NCBI GenBank assembly: GCA_013360915.1
Contig: JABWAT010000002.1
Location: forward strand, 556,009 to 620,008
Length of the DNA: 64,000 bases
Origin: Bacteroidota bacterium
Lineage (GTDB): Bacteria; Bacteroidota; JABWAT01
Reading direction: 5' to 3'
Shown: piece after piece, positions 1 to 8,522 of the stretch
Numbering within the stretch: the first letter of the stretch is position 1
How the letters are laid out: each line of letters begins with the position of its first letter
Translations under genes and position numbers: made by a program
The notes under the pieces: generated by a model
What the model was told of the DNA's origin: nothing
Database searches by the model: none
Seen by the model: the letters and a program-made list of their open reading frames with translations, nothing else

Positions 1-1149
1 ACCGGACAGTGGGAAGAAGCACTCGAGTGCTTCAATTCTGCGCTGGTTTTTAATCCTTCCGATCCTGAATTGCTTATTAACAAGGGAATTTGCCTCGATA
101 ACCTCGGAAGTTATGAGGAGGCGCTTTCCTGCTTTATGCATGCCCTTGATCTGGATCCGGGAAATCCGGATGTCTATTTCAACCTCGGAATCATTCATGA
201 AAAAATGGAGGCCTGGGAAAAAGCAGTTGGGTATTTTAAACAATGCCTTGAACTGAATCCGGTTCATCGGGATGCCTCCTTCGAGCTCGGATATTGTTAC
301 GATATGATTGGTGAGAGTGCTCGTTCAGTCGAGTACTATGAAAAACAACTGGATACCGATCCGTACAATTTCAACGCCTGGTATAACCTCGGTATTGCTT
401 TCAGCAAGCAGGAGCAGTTTGAGTCGGCGCTCCATGCATTCGACATGTCGCTGGCCATCCATGACGATTTTTCCCCCGCGCTTTTCAACAAGGCCAACAC
501 GCTGGTCAAAATCGGTCAGTTTGCCGAATCGGTTGAAGTCTATGATGAATACCTGAAACTGGAACCGGAGGATCATGCTGCCCGGCAGAACCTGGCAGGT
601 GCCCTGATGGAAACAGGCAAACACAACCGGGCAATCTCTCTGCTGAAAGAAGTTCTTTCTGCAGAACCGGATAACGCCGATGCCTATTATGCACTGGGAT
701 GCGCCCATGATGGTCTGGAACGATATATCGAAGCCTTGAATGCATTTCAGATGGCTTCCAGACTGGAACCTGCCAATCCCGATTTTATCTATGCCATTGC
801 GGACTCTCTTTACAATCTCGGCCGGGTGGAGGAGTCACTTCCATTTTACAAACGGGTGGTCAGTGTCGATTCCACCAACCATCAGGCCTGGTTTGACCTG
901 GCTGAAACAGCTTTTGAACTGGAATTGAACAGAGAAGCAGAGAAGGCCGTAAAAATGGCCGTCATCCAGAATAGTTCAGATTACAATTACCGCATTCTTG
1001 CGGCTCAGATTTATTTTTCACTGGATGACAATGAAAAAGCCTGGGAACACCTCCGCCAGGCAGGCCGGATTGATCCGATCAGGATCCAGTCCTTAATTGA
1101 CCAGTTGCCCGGCTTGTTTGGTGATGACTTCCGTTCCAGATTAGTCTGA
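1..1149 (+). CDS. TPR-repeat protein (5' end outside window)
   Basis: The reading frame is open from base 1, so the true start lies upstream; 382 residues are visible. They are almost entirely tandem tetratricopeptide repeats of about 34 residues, roughly ten, with the expected spacing of small and aromatic positions (for example NLGxxxxxxxxxxxAxxxFxxxLxxxP). TPR arrays form right-handed superhelices that bind peptides or partner proteins; no catalytic domain is visible in this part. The repeats end in a short tail without a sorting domain. The stop codon is 2 bases before aroE, so the gene probably heads or belongs to the aroE operon. The partner is unknown, and the missing N-terminus might carry a signal peptide or membrane segment. 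An internal TTG at 70 is unlikely to be the real start because the repeat pattern continues upstream of it. Confidence 0.85.
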   Translation, partial: TGQWEEALECFNSALVFNPSDPELLINKGICLDNLGSYEEALSCFMHALDLDPGNPDVYFNLGIIHEKMEAWEKAVGYFKQCLELNPVHRDASFELGYCYDMIGESARSVEYYEKQLDTDPYNFNAWYNLGIAFSKQEQFESALHAFDMSLAIHDDFSPALFNKANTLVKIGQFAESVEVYDEYLKLEPEDHAARQNLAGALMETGKHNRAISLLKEVLSAEPDNADAYYALGCAHDGLERYIEALNAFQMASRLEPANPDFIYAIADSLYNLGRVEESLPFYKRVVSVDSTNHQAWFDLAETAFELELNREAEKAVKMAVIQNSSDYNYRILAAQIYFSLDDNEKAWEHLRQAGRIDPIRIQSLIDQLPGLFGDDFRSRLV

Positions 1150-1151
1150 GT

Positions 1152-1994
1152 ATGGTCATTACCGTTCAGGAGTTCCTCGCGCTCTGCGAACCGGATCAAG
1201 GTCCGATGCTCCTTGGAGTGGTCGGCAATCCCATCTCACATACCCGATCACCCCGTATCCAATCGCTTTTTGCCCGTGAAGCCAAATTGAACATGGACTA
1301 TGTTGCCATTCAGGCTGCCGATCCGGCAGAGGTTCATCGGTTGCTCGAGGCTACCCAAACGGTTTCCCGATGCAGGGGATTCAACCTGACCATCCCGTTT
1401 AAAGAGGTCTTGCTTTCGTACCATCCTGATTCTCTGACCATCAGAATCGGGGCCGGTAATACGGTGGTGAAGAGAAACAACCGCTGGGAATCCACCAACA
1501 CCGATTGGCAGGGTTTTCTGGCTCCGCTTTCAGGAAGGACCCTCCGGACGGCCTGCGTTCTCGGCTGGGGGGGCTCGGCACGCGCGGTGGTATATGCCTT
1601 GCAATCGGTTGGCTGTCAGGTGACTGTCATTTCCCGCCGGGATTGTCAGATTCCGGGGATACCGGTACTTCAATCGGACTACGAGTCTCCGATGATCGGG
1701 TTTTCAACTCCGGATCTGATTGTGAATACCACTCCGGTCGGCATGGCAGGTACCGGTTCAACCTTTAATCCGGATTTCCTATACTCATTGGGCAAACCGG
1801 TTCTGGCTTATGATCTCATTTACCGTCCGGCTGTGACCCCCTTCCTGGAACATTTCCGGTCGGTCGGATCTGAAACAGTGAATGGCGCCCCCATGCTTGT
1901 CGGGCAGGCTGCCTCTGCTTTTTACCACTGGTTTGGCATTCAACCTTCCGTGGAAGTGTGTCAACAGGCCATTTCGGACCTGATCGACGGATGA
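1152..1994 (+). CDS. aroE: Shikimate dehydrogenase (NADP+)
   Basis: A cytoplasmic enzyme of 280 residues, normal length for AroE. It reduces 3-dehydroshikimate to shikimate in the aromatic amino acid pathway. Visible motifs in order: the shikimate-binding SHTRSP segment (residues 29-34), NLTIPFK with the catalytic Lys, GAGNT followed by NTDWQGF with the catalytic Asp, the nucleotide-binding GWGGSARA loop, NTTPVGM, and the C-terminal NGAPMLVGQ substrate-closing segment. The first serine of the usual HSxSP motif is Thr31 here, which keeps the hydroxyl. The ATG is 2 bases after the TPR stop, and the stop overlaps the next start as ATGA. It therefore lies in a tightly coupled operon with the transglutaminase-like protein and pgeF. 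No other shikimate-pathway gene is adjacent. Confidence 0.95.
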   Translation: MVITVQEFLALCEPDQGPMLLGVVGNPISHTRSPRIQSLFAREAKLNMDYVAIQAADPAEVHRLLEATQTVSRCRGFNLTIPFKEVLLSYHPDSLTIRIGAGNTVVKRNNRWESTNTDWQGFLAPLSGRTLRTACVLGWGGSARAVVYALQSVGCQVTVISRRDCQIPGIPVLQSDYESPMIGFSTPDLIVNTTPVGMAGTGSTFNPDFLYSLGKPVLAYDLIYRPAVTPFLEHFRSVGSETVNGAPMLVGQAASAFYHWFGIQPSVEVCQQAISDLIDG

Positions 1995-3064
1995 TCACAC
2001 TGATTCTGGCAGCTGTATTGCAGGTTTTTCTGGATGGCTATACCCTCCGGTTCGGGATGTTTCCAAGTGACAAGGCGGGTCAGAATGTCTGGATTGAACA
2101 GGTCATTGCCGGCATTGACACCACCGCCGACTGGACCGATTGGCAACGAGTCCGGATAGGATTTTCGGTGGCCGCGATGGTGGCAGGATCTGATACCTCC
2201 CATCTTCATTCACTGGCCGGTCAGTTATGGGAAAAGCAGGGAATTCCCGTGCTTTGGGTTGACTCACCGCAGGAATACCCGGTCCCGCTGGTTCCCGTCG
2301 AAGAACCCTTGTTTGGTGTATCCTTTTTCCGCATCGGTTCCCACCGGTACTACGACTTTATTCAAAGTCACTTTTTTAAACTGGCACGCAGAACGGTGAC
2401 CATCCGCGAATCGGAAGAGAACCGGAATCCGGGCAGACCGCTCCGATTGCTTGAAAAACCCCCGGCTGTGATTCCGGATCCGGTTAGCCGGTTGGCCGAA
2501 TGGTCCTGGAACGGTCAGTCGTTTTCGTTAATCATTCGCTCGGACCGGAACCTGATCAGTTTTTACAGAAGCCTTCCGGTGATGGATTTCCGGTATGCGT
2601 TGAATTTCAGGTTTACAGCCGGAGATGAAAGACAATGGCTGGCCGATTTGCACCAGCTGTTTAAAAAGGAAGGGCTTGATGAATACCAGATTGCCGAGAG
2701 CCTCAGACAGCTGATTCTTCAGGTATTTCCTTATCAGGATGACCGGTCCCTGTATGGCCGTGAACACCTTTCCTGGCCACCGGAATTGTTTTTTGCGGAA
2801 GGATCTGATTGCGAAGACCGGTCCATTCTTCTTGCATTGCTTCTGATGAATCTGACACACCTGCCCGTTTATCTGGCTGATTTTCCTGACCATGTGAGTG
2901 TATTGATCCGTGCACCAGAAACCTGGAATGGAGATGTCTATTTCATAGATAATCAACCATATATCTATCTTGATCCGACTTATTACGATGCCCCTTTTGG
3001 TGAAATCCCCGATCTTGTCCGGGGTCTGACTCCTGATGTACTGAAACCACAACCTTACCTATGA
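1991..3064 (+). CDS. Transglutaminase-like cysteine hydrolase domain protein, exported or envelope-associated
   Basis: The chosen start at 1991 overlaps the aroE stop as ATGA and gives 357 residues. A longer frame from 1958 exists but would overlap aroE further. The N-terminus (ILAAVLQVFLDG) is hydrophobic and could be a weak signal sequence. The C-terminal third carries what looks like a transglutaminase-fold Cys-His-Asp triad: Cys274 in GSDCEDRS, His301 in FPDHVSVL and Asp328 in YLDPT. The GDCED-like context is typical of bacterial transglutaminase-like cysteine peptidases. The first 200 residues match nothing I recognise. The stop overlaps pgeF as ATGA. Because pgeF is a peptidoglycan quality-control gene, a role in envelope or peptide processing is a fair guess, but substrate and localisation are unknown. 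Confidence 0.75.
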   Translation: MITLILAAVLQVFLDGYTLRFGMFPSDKAGQNVWIEQVIAGIDTTADWTDWQRVRIGFSVAAMVAGSDTSHLHSLAGQLWEKQGIPVLWVDSPQEYPVPLVPVEEPLFGVSFFRIGSHRYYDFIQSHFFKLARRTVTIRESEENRNPGRPLRLLEKPPAVIPDPVSRLAEWSWNGQSFSLIIRSDRNLISFYRSLPVMDFRYALNFRFTAGDERQWLADLHQLFKKEGLDEYQIAESLRQLILQVFPYQDDRSLYGREHLSWPPELFFAEGSDCEDRSILLALLLMNLTHLPVYLADFPDHVSVLIRAPETWNGDVYFIDNQPYIYLDPTYYDAPFGEIPDLVRGLTPDVLKPQPYL

Positions 3065-3816
3065 ATCTGTCACATCCCGGTATACGACCTGTTTATTTCC
3101 GTTCATCCCTTCATTCGGTTGTGGCCGGTATTTCGACCCGTTTGGGCGGGTTCAGTCAACCTCCGTTTCATTCATTTAACCTGGGAAGGTCGGCGGGAGA
3201 AGATCTTGGTGTGGTCAGTAAAAACCGTGAGTTGTATGCGGGTTTTTTTGGGGTGAATACCCGGCAGATGGTATTTGGTTACCAATGTCATGGCACCTCT
3301 ATTGCAGAATCTGATTGCGGCCAGGAAATACCAGATACCGATGGTTTTATGACCCGTCAACCCGGTGTTCTTCTGAATGTCTCTGTGGCAGACTGCTTTC
3401 CGGTTTGGTTTTATGATCCTTCCACGGGTTCTGTGGCTGTGAATCATTGTGGATGGCGCGGAACGGTCGGCGGCATCCAGGTTCAGCAGCTGAACCGTTT
3501 CCGGCAGATGGGTTCTGATTTATCGGCTGTTGAAGTGATTATCGGCCCCGGTATCCGGTCCTGTCATTTCCAGGTAAGGGAGGATATTGTTAATCAGTTT
3601 CCGGTTTGGTCGGTCACTGCCGGGCCGGAACCTGGCACCTGGATGGTGGATTTACCATCTATCATCCGGCGATCACTGACCGAGGCCGGATTGCAGAACC
3701 ACCAGATTGAGGATCTGAATGAATGCACAGCCTGCATGACCGACCGGTATTACTCGTTCCGTGCGGAAAAGGGAGTTACCGGCCGGATGATGGCAGGGAT
3801 TATGATCAGGTCTTAG
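3061..3816 (+). CDS. pgeF: Peptidoglycan editing factor / multicopper polyphenol oxidase (YfiH-PgeF family)
   Basis: A protein of 251 residues of the cytoplasmic YfiH/laccase-domain family. In this family PgeF removes misincorporated L-serine-containing precursors from peptidoglycan synthesis, and some members have purine nucleoside phosphorylase or oxidase activity. The three metal ligands are all visible: His77 in QCHG, Cys112 in VADC and His129 in NHCGWRG. GPGIRSCHFQV and the C-terminal CTAC...YSFRAEKGVTGR also fit the family. Its ATG overlaps the upstream stop (ATGA). Its 3' end overlaps the convergent tryptophanase gene by 11 bases. Length and motifs are normal and no defect is seen. Confidence 0.9.
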   Translation: MNLSHPGIRPVYFRSSLHSVVAGISTRLGGFSQPPFHSFNLGRSAGEDLGVVSKNRELYAGFFGVNTRQMVFGYQCHGTSIAESDCGQEIPDTDGFMTRQPGVLLNVSVADCFPVWFYDPSTGSVAVNHCGWRGTVGGIQVQQLNRFRQMGSDLSAVEVIIGPGIRSCHFQVREDIVNQFPVWSVTAGPEPGTWMVDLPSIIRRSLTEAGLQNHQIEDLNECTACMTDRYYSFRAEKGVTGRMMAGIMIRS

Positions 3817-5191
3817 TCTGCAACGGACGCAGACGGGCAGTGAAATGCCGTAAAACCGGTGCTTCGTACTCCAATTGCAATCCCCGTACTGCCTCACGGT
3901 TCTGATACAGCGAAATCAGGGCTTCGGCCACGTAGGTCATGTGCATGGTGGTATAGACCCGTCGGGGAATGGCCAATCGGACCAGATCCAGTCTGGGCAC
4001 CAATTCCTGTCCGGTAGCCGGGTCTTTCTTCCCGAACATTAGCGTCCCGATTTCCACCGTTCTGATTCCGAACTGCCGGTACAACTCAACGACCAGAACC
4101 TGACCGGGAAAGTTTACCGGAGGAATGTGCGGATAAAAATGCCTCGCATCCACATAAACGGCATGACCACCGGCTGGCTGAATAACTGCAATTCCGGCCT
4201 GAGTGAGCAGATCAGCCAGATATTCCACCTGACTGGTCCGGTAGGCAAGGTAATTTTCATCCAGTACCTCGGTCAATCCAATCGCTATGGCCTCAAGATC
4301 CCGTCCGGCCAAACCGCCATAGGTGGGGAATCCTTCAATCAGGATCAGTAGGTTGGTGATCTGGCGGGCCAGTTGAGTATCATTCAAAGCCAGAAATCCG
4401 CCCATGTTGACCAATCCGTCCTTTTTAGCCGACATGGTGCATCCATCTGCATGAGAGAACATTTCCTGTGCGATCGATTCAATGCTCCGGTTGGCATATC
4501 CGGGTTCCCGTTTCTTGATAAACCAGGCATTCTCGGCAAAACGGCAGGCATCCAGAATCAGGGGCACTCCATACCGGTTCAGCAACTCCCGCACCTGGCG
4601 GATGTTTTCCATGGAAACGGGTTGTCCGCCGCCTGAGTTGTTGGTGATGGTGAGCATGCAGACCGGAATCCGTTCTTTACCATATTTTTTAAGGGCGGAT
4701 TCCAGTTTTCCCAGATCCATGTTTCCTTTAAATGGGTGCAGATTACCTGGTTCATACGCTTCATCGATGACCAGATCGAGGGCAGTGGCTTTGTGAATTT
4801 CAATATTGGCCCGTGTGGTATCGAAATGACTGTTCGAAGGAATGATGCTGGTCTCATTGCATAGTGTTGAGAATAATAGGTTCTCAGCAACCCGGCCCTG
4901 ATGGGTGGGAATGATATGAGTAAAACCGGTTAGAGAACGCACCACCGATTCAAACCGGAAGAAGCTGCGGCTTCCCGCATAGGCCTCATCTCCTACCATG
5001 AGACCTGCCCACTGGCGGTCACTCATGGCACTGGTTCCGCTGTCGGTCAGCAGATCAATAAAGATGGAATCCGATGGGATTGAGAACAGGTTGTTACCGG
5101 CAGTAAGAAGCAATTCATCTCTTTCTTCACGGGTGGTCATCCGGATCGGTTCCACTACCTTGATTTTGAAAGGTTCGGCAGGAAATTTCAT
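3806..5191 (-). CDS. tnaA: Tryptophanase (L-tryptophan indole-lyase)
   Basis: A PLP-dependent beta-eliminating lyase of 461 residues (E. coli TnaA has 471). It converts tryptophan to indole, pyruvate and ammonia. The PLP lysine is Lys257 in SAKKDG. DACRFAEN and NNSGGGQPV are family hallmarks. The close relative tyrosine phenol-lyase has an Arg in the MERG segment near the C-terminus; here the segment reads VEIGT, as in tryptophanases, which favours tryptophan as substrate. The start has a good ribosome site (AAAAGGA, 5 bases upstream). I found no tnaC-like leader peptide with a critical Trp in the 125-base divergent region shared with glgX. No tryptophan permease is nearby, so the gene stands alone. 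Indole may serve as a signal, but that is inference. Confidence 0.92.
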   Translation of the reverse strand: MKFPAEPFKIKVVEPIRMTTREERDELLLTAGNNLFSIPSDSIFIDLLTDSGTSAMSDRQWAGLMVGDEAYAGSRSFFRFESVVRSLTGFTHIIPTHQGRVAENLLFSTLCNETSIIPSNSHFDTTRANIEIHKATALDLVIDEAYEPGNLHPFKGNMDLGKLESALKKYGKERIPVCMLTITNNSGGGQPVSMENIRQVRELLNRYGVPLILDACRFAENAWFIKKREPGYANRSIESIAQEMFSHADGCTMSAKKDGLVNMGGFLALNDTQLARQITNLLILIEGFPTYGGLAGRDLEAIAIGLTEVLDENYLAYRTSQVEYLADLLTQAGIAVIQPAGGHAVYVDARHFYPHIPPVNFPGQVLVVELYRQFGIRTVEIGTLMFGKKDPATGQELVPRLDLVRLAIPRRVYTTMHMTYVAEALISLYQNREAVRGLQLEYEAPVLRHFTARLRPLQTKT

Positions 5192-5266
5192 GTGGGTCCT
5201 TTTCTGTGTTGGTCAGTTGCAAGTTATCAAAAAAAAGACAAATTGGTTAAGTACCCGACTGATGCG

Positions 5267-5298
5267 CTTGCGGGACTGGGATGAGGGTTGTACCTTGA
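5267..5298 (+). promoter_or_regulatory. Candidate Bacteroidota-type promoter for glgX
   Basis: CTTG at 5267-5270, a 20-base spacer, then TACCTTGA at 5291-5298, compared with the TTTG-N19-21-TAnnTTTG pattern known for Bacteroidota housekeeping promoters. The -7 element matches 4 of 6 defined bases. Transcription would start about 12 bases before the glgX ATG. Confidence 0.35.
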
Positions 5299-5316
5299 TA
5301 TCCTGAGAAAAAACCT

Positions 5317-7407
5317 ATGAAGTCCCGGAAAAGAAAAACCGACCCATTGAAGTATATCGGATCCGATTTTGAAATTTCAAGAGGGCATCCGCTTCCGCTG
5401 GGTGCCAGTATTCAGCGGGGAGGTATCAACTTTTCGGTCTACTCCAAACATGCCACACAGGTCACTCTGGTGGTGATCAATCCGGAAACTCAGGAGATTC
5501 AGTATGAATTTCCTTTCAATGAGGAGTACAACCGGACCGGTGATATCTGGCATTTGTTTGTCAAAGACCTGGATGTCAATATCGGGTACGGATTCCGGAT
5601 GGAACGGAAGCATAACCGATACCCGCACATTCACCGGTTTAATGAAGAGTTTGTTTTGCAGGATCCGTATGCCAGAGCACTGGCCGGGGGTCATGTCTGG
5701 AATACCCATCACAAAAAATCCCGGTTTTCGGTAATCTCAAATGATGAGTATGACTGGAAAACCGACCGTCCCCTGAACATTCCTCTCAGAGATACCATCA
5801 TCTATGAACTCCATGTCAGAGGCTTTACCGCTCACCCTTCTTCAAAAGTGAAGGACAAGGGTACCTTTTCCGGATTAAAGGAGAAGATACCCTACCTGAA
5901 GGATCTTGGAATCACAGCAGTTGAATTATTGCCGGTCACCGAGTTTGAAGAAAATGACGATTTTGAGCGGTATGATCCTGTTAATGGAAGCCGGTTGGTG
6001 AATTTCTGGGGTTACAGCCCCATTTCTTTCTTTGCTCCCAAAGCCGCTTATGCAGCAACCGGCGCTTCCCGGGGACAGGTGAGAGAATTCAAGGACATGG
6101 TAAAGGCCTTTCATGCAGCGGGAATTGAGGTGTTCCTGGATGTCGTTTTTAATCACACCGCAGAGGGCAATGAACTCGGTCCAACCTTTAACTTCAGGGG
6201 ACTTGATAACGCCACATATTACATTATTGATCCGGTAACCGGTAAATACCACAATTATTCAGGTTGTGGAAATACCATGAACTGTAACCATCCCTTTGTC
6301 AGGGACTTTATTCTGGATTGCCTCCGTTATTGGGTGACCGAAATGAAGGTTGATGGATTCCGGTTTGATCTGGCCAGTATTTTGGGGAGAGATACCGACG
6401 GGACTGTGTTAAATAACCCTCCGTTACTGGAACGGATCGCCGCCGACCCGGTTCTGTCTAAAACCAAAATCATTGCCGAAGCATGGGATGCCGCCGGGCT
6501 GTATCAGGTTGGATCTTTCCCTCACTGGCACCGGTGGGCCGAATGGAACGGCAAATTCAGAGATGACATCCGGCGGTTTGTGAAAGGAGATCCCGGACTG
6601 GCAGGAGAAATTGCGGCCCGCCTGACGGGTAGTGCCGATTTATATGAAAAATCGGGTCGGGCACCCTACGATAGCATCAATTTTATTACCAGCCACGATG
6701 GTTTCACGATGGCAGATCTGGTTTCCTACAACCGGAAATACAACGAACCAAATGGAGAGAATAATCAGGATGGGTCCAATGACAACCACAGCTGGAATTG
6801 CGGGGAAGAAGGACCTACCGAGGATCAGCCCATAAGAGAACTCCGGTTCAGACAGATCAAAAACCTGGCCACATTACTGATGGCTTCAAACGGGGTCCCG
6901 ATGTTACTCGCTGGCGATGAATTTGGCCGGACTCAGCAGGGAAATAATAATGCCTATTGCCATGATAACGAAATCAGTTGGGTTAACTGGCGGCTAAAAT
7001 CAGAAAACAGCGGGCTGTTCCGGTTCTTTAAACTTCTGATAGCCTTCCGGAAAGCCAACCCCATCCTTCGGCGCGAACGCTTCGATGAGTACGATATTAT
7101 CTGGCATGGCTTTAATTTATACGAACCCGATTGGTCAGAAGATGCCCGATGGATTTCGGTTCATTTTTCGGGTGCCAGATATCCTGAACTCGAGGGTTGC
7201 AAACATATACAGCTGATCGCCAATGCTCATTGGGAACCGCATACTTTTGCCTTACCCAAACTTGTAGGTAAAACATGGTATGTAAAGGTGAACACGGCCA
7301 ATGAGTCACCTGCAGATATCTGTTCGGATGGGAAGGAAACAGCCGCTGAGAATCAGGAACGTATTGAGGTGGCTCCGCGTTCAGTCCTGATCCTGACCGG
7401 ACTCTGA
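5317..7407 (+). CDS. glgX: Glycogen debranching enzyme (GH13 isoamylase-type)
   Basis: A cytoplasmic alpha-1,6-glucosidase of 696 residues that trims phosphorylase-limit branches from glycogen. The N-terminal roughly 150 residues form a CBM48-like domain (GINFSVYSKHA), followed by the GH13 (beta/alpha)8 barrel. Catalytic landmarks are all present: DVVFNHTAEG near residue 275, the nucleophile Asp351 in DGFRFDLA, the acid/base Glu388 in IAEAWD, and the transition-state His460-Asp461 in SHDGF. GDEFGRTQQGNNNAYC is typical of GlgX/TreX. There is no signal peptide. The ribosome site is weak, with an A-rich leader. The last 27 bases overlap the convergent lipoprotein gene. No other glycogen gene is in the window. 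TreX-type specificity cannot be excluded. Confidence 0.93.
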   Translation: MKSRKRKTDPLKYIGSDFEISRGHPLPLGASIQRGGINFSVYSKHATQVTLVVINPETQEIQYEFPFNEEYNRTGDIWHLFVKDLDVNIGYGFRMERKHNRYPHIHRFNEEFVLQDPYARALAGGHVWNTHHKKSRFSVISNDEYDWKTDRPLNIPLRDTIIYELHVRGFTAHPSSKVKDKGTFSGLKEKIPYLKDLGITAVELLPVTEFEENDDFERYDPVNGSRLVNFWGYSPISFFAPKAAYAATGASRGQVREFKDMVKAFHAAGIEVFLDVVFNHTAEGNELGPTFNFRGLDNATYYIIDPVTGKYHNYSGCGNTMNCNHPFVRDFILDCLRYWVTEMKVDGFRFDLASILGRDTDGTVLNNPPLLERIAADPVLSKTKIIAEAWDAAGLYQVGSFPHWHRWAEWNGKFRDDIRRFVKGDPGLAGEIAARLTGSADLYEKSGRAPYDSINFITSHDGFTMADLVSYNRKYNEPNGENNQDGSNDNHSWNCGEEGPTEDQPIRELRFRQIKNLATLLMASNGVPMLLAGDEFGRTQQGNNNAYCHDNEISWVNWRLKSENSGLFRFFKLLIAFRKANPILRRERFDEYDIIWHGFNLYEPDWSEDARWISVHFSGARYPELEGCKHIQLIANAHWEPHTFALPKLVGKTWYVKVNTANESPADICSDGKETAAENQERIEVAPRSVLILTGL

Positions 7408-7719
7408 GCCATTGCCGGCTACCACTGCTCCCGAGGCAATTTCATTGTTTAAATGGTCCAGGACTCTAACCAGATAAATACCGGGAACCACCAGATTTCC
7501 TCTGTCATCCTTCTTATCCCATTCATAAATCAGAATGCCCCTCTCAAGAGTATCGGTTCGGATGAGCGTGTGATAGGAATTGGAAATCTCTGCCCGGGTG
7601 ATGGTGGTTAATGAAGTCGGACGGGGAAGTTTGAAAACAAGGGTGGTGCTGAGTGAACCTGATTCTTGACAACCAGTCAGAATAAGAAGAACTACAAAAG
7701 TGGTCAGTAACTTTTTCAT
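7381..7719 (-). CDS. Small lipoprotein with FlgD-like immunoglobulin fold
   Basis: A protein of 112 residues. The N-terminus is a clear lipoprotein signal (MKKLL...LILTGC, lipidated Cys at residue 17). The mature part carries a pattern typical of FlgD/T9SS-like Ig domains: YEWDKKDDRGN followed by PGIYLVRV, as in the 'WDGxDxxGxxVxxGxYxxxL' signature of sorting domains. It lacks the upstream YPNPF element and a terminal basic strand, so I do not call it a sorting domain. It overlaps the upstream beta-barrel gene by ATGA, which implies translational coupling. A joint envelope function as an outer-membrane protein with its lipoprotein is plausible. The molecular function is unknown. Confidence 0.7.
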   Translation of the reverse strand: MKKLLTTFVVLLILTGCQESGSLSTTLVFKLPRPTSLTTITRAEISNSYHTLIRTDTLERGILIYEWDKKDDRGNLVVPGIYLVRVLDHLNNEIASGAVVAGNGSESGQDQD

Positions 7720-8501
7720 AGCGTGAGTCCCACAACCAGTGAAACATATAACATTTCAAATGAAGGCTGATATCCATCAGATGATTTGCCTGAGGCAGGC
7801 TTCTTTTTGATATCTCTGGAAATATGAAACTGATACCCGGGGCGGACTTCGAAATAGCCGATTTTGTTCTCAAAATACCGGCCCACCATGACTGATACGC
7901 CGGCCACTCTGCCCTCAATGTTCAGTATATCCTTGATGATTTTCTCGGAACCGTTTGTTTTGTAACTCAATGCCTCCCGGCGGGTATCGTTTACCCATCC
8001 GAAAAAGCCTCCAAAACCGTAATTGAGCTCCGAATTTTTAACTGAAACCGAAAAGAGTCGTTCCAGATGGATACTGACGGTTTGCAAGCGATGTTCGATC
8101 AGAAAATCGCCCGTTCCGCTTTCCTGGAAAAAATTGAATGAATTAAAGAAACCTTCCATGCCGGAAGATTTTGAATTGATCAGTTCTGACCGGATGGAAA
8201 GCCGGAGACGCAGACCGGTATCCCGGTTAAAGACGGAGGTTCCAAAATGAAACGATGGTCCGGCAGACAGATCTGATCCGTCGAGATCGTACTGTTTATC
8301 CAGTGTTTCCAGAAGTTTGTCATCCTGACCGAAGGAATACTGGCTGTAGCCGAGCCCTCCCTCAATCTGGATCAGCAGATCCCGGCCTGATTCAAGCGGA
8401 ATGGTCCGCTTCTGGATCTGTGTAACGGCCTGTTGGGGAATAATCATCAGTAAAACAAGGGCAATCACCAGAAAATACAAGGAGCGATGTAAAGACATCA
8501 T
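7716..8501 (-). CDS. Putative outer-membrane beta-barrel protein
   Basis: A protein of 261 residues with an N-terminal signal peptide (hydrophobic LYFLVIALVLLMIIP, likely cleavage after AVTQ). The body alternates polar and apolar residues with many Gly, Tyr and Phe (GGLGYSQYSFG, LNYGFGGFFGW, FEVRPGYQFHIS). It ends in a terminal strand LYVSLVVGLTL, as in small eight- to twelve-strand barrels. No family name is recognised. The stop overlaps the start of the following lipoprotein. The gene lies 21 bases downstream of the rlmD stop on the same strand, so it is probably co-transcribed with it. A double ATG at the start makes the exact first Met ambiguous by one codon. Confidence 0.65.
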   Translation of the reverse strand: MMSLHRSLYFLVIALVLLMIIPQQAVTQIQKRTIPLESGRDLLIQIEGGLGYSQYSFGQDDKLLETLDKQYDLDGSDLSAGPSFHFGTSVFNRDTGLRLRLSIRSELINSKSSGMEGFFNSFNFFQESGTGDFLIEHRLQTVSIHLERLFSVSVKNSELNYGFGGFFGWVNDTRREALSYKTNGSEKIIKDILNIEGRVAGVSVMVGRYFENKIGYFEVRPGYQFHISRDIKKKPASGKSSDGYQPSFEMLYVSLVVGLTL

Positions 8502-8522
8502 CAGTTCATCCTTTCAAGGTAC

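Noticed and set aside
2528..3052. 174-codon open frame on the minus strand
   Set aside because: Antisense to the transglutaminase-like gene, whose catalytic motifs and ATGA couplings make it the real one.
5192..5316. Possible tnaC-like leader peptide upstream of tryptophanase
   Set aside because: No short frame with a Trp codon near a Pro end was seen in the leader.
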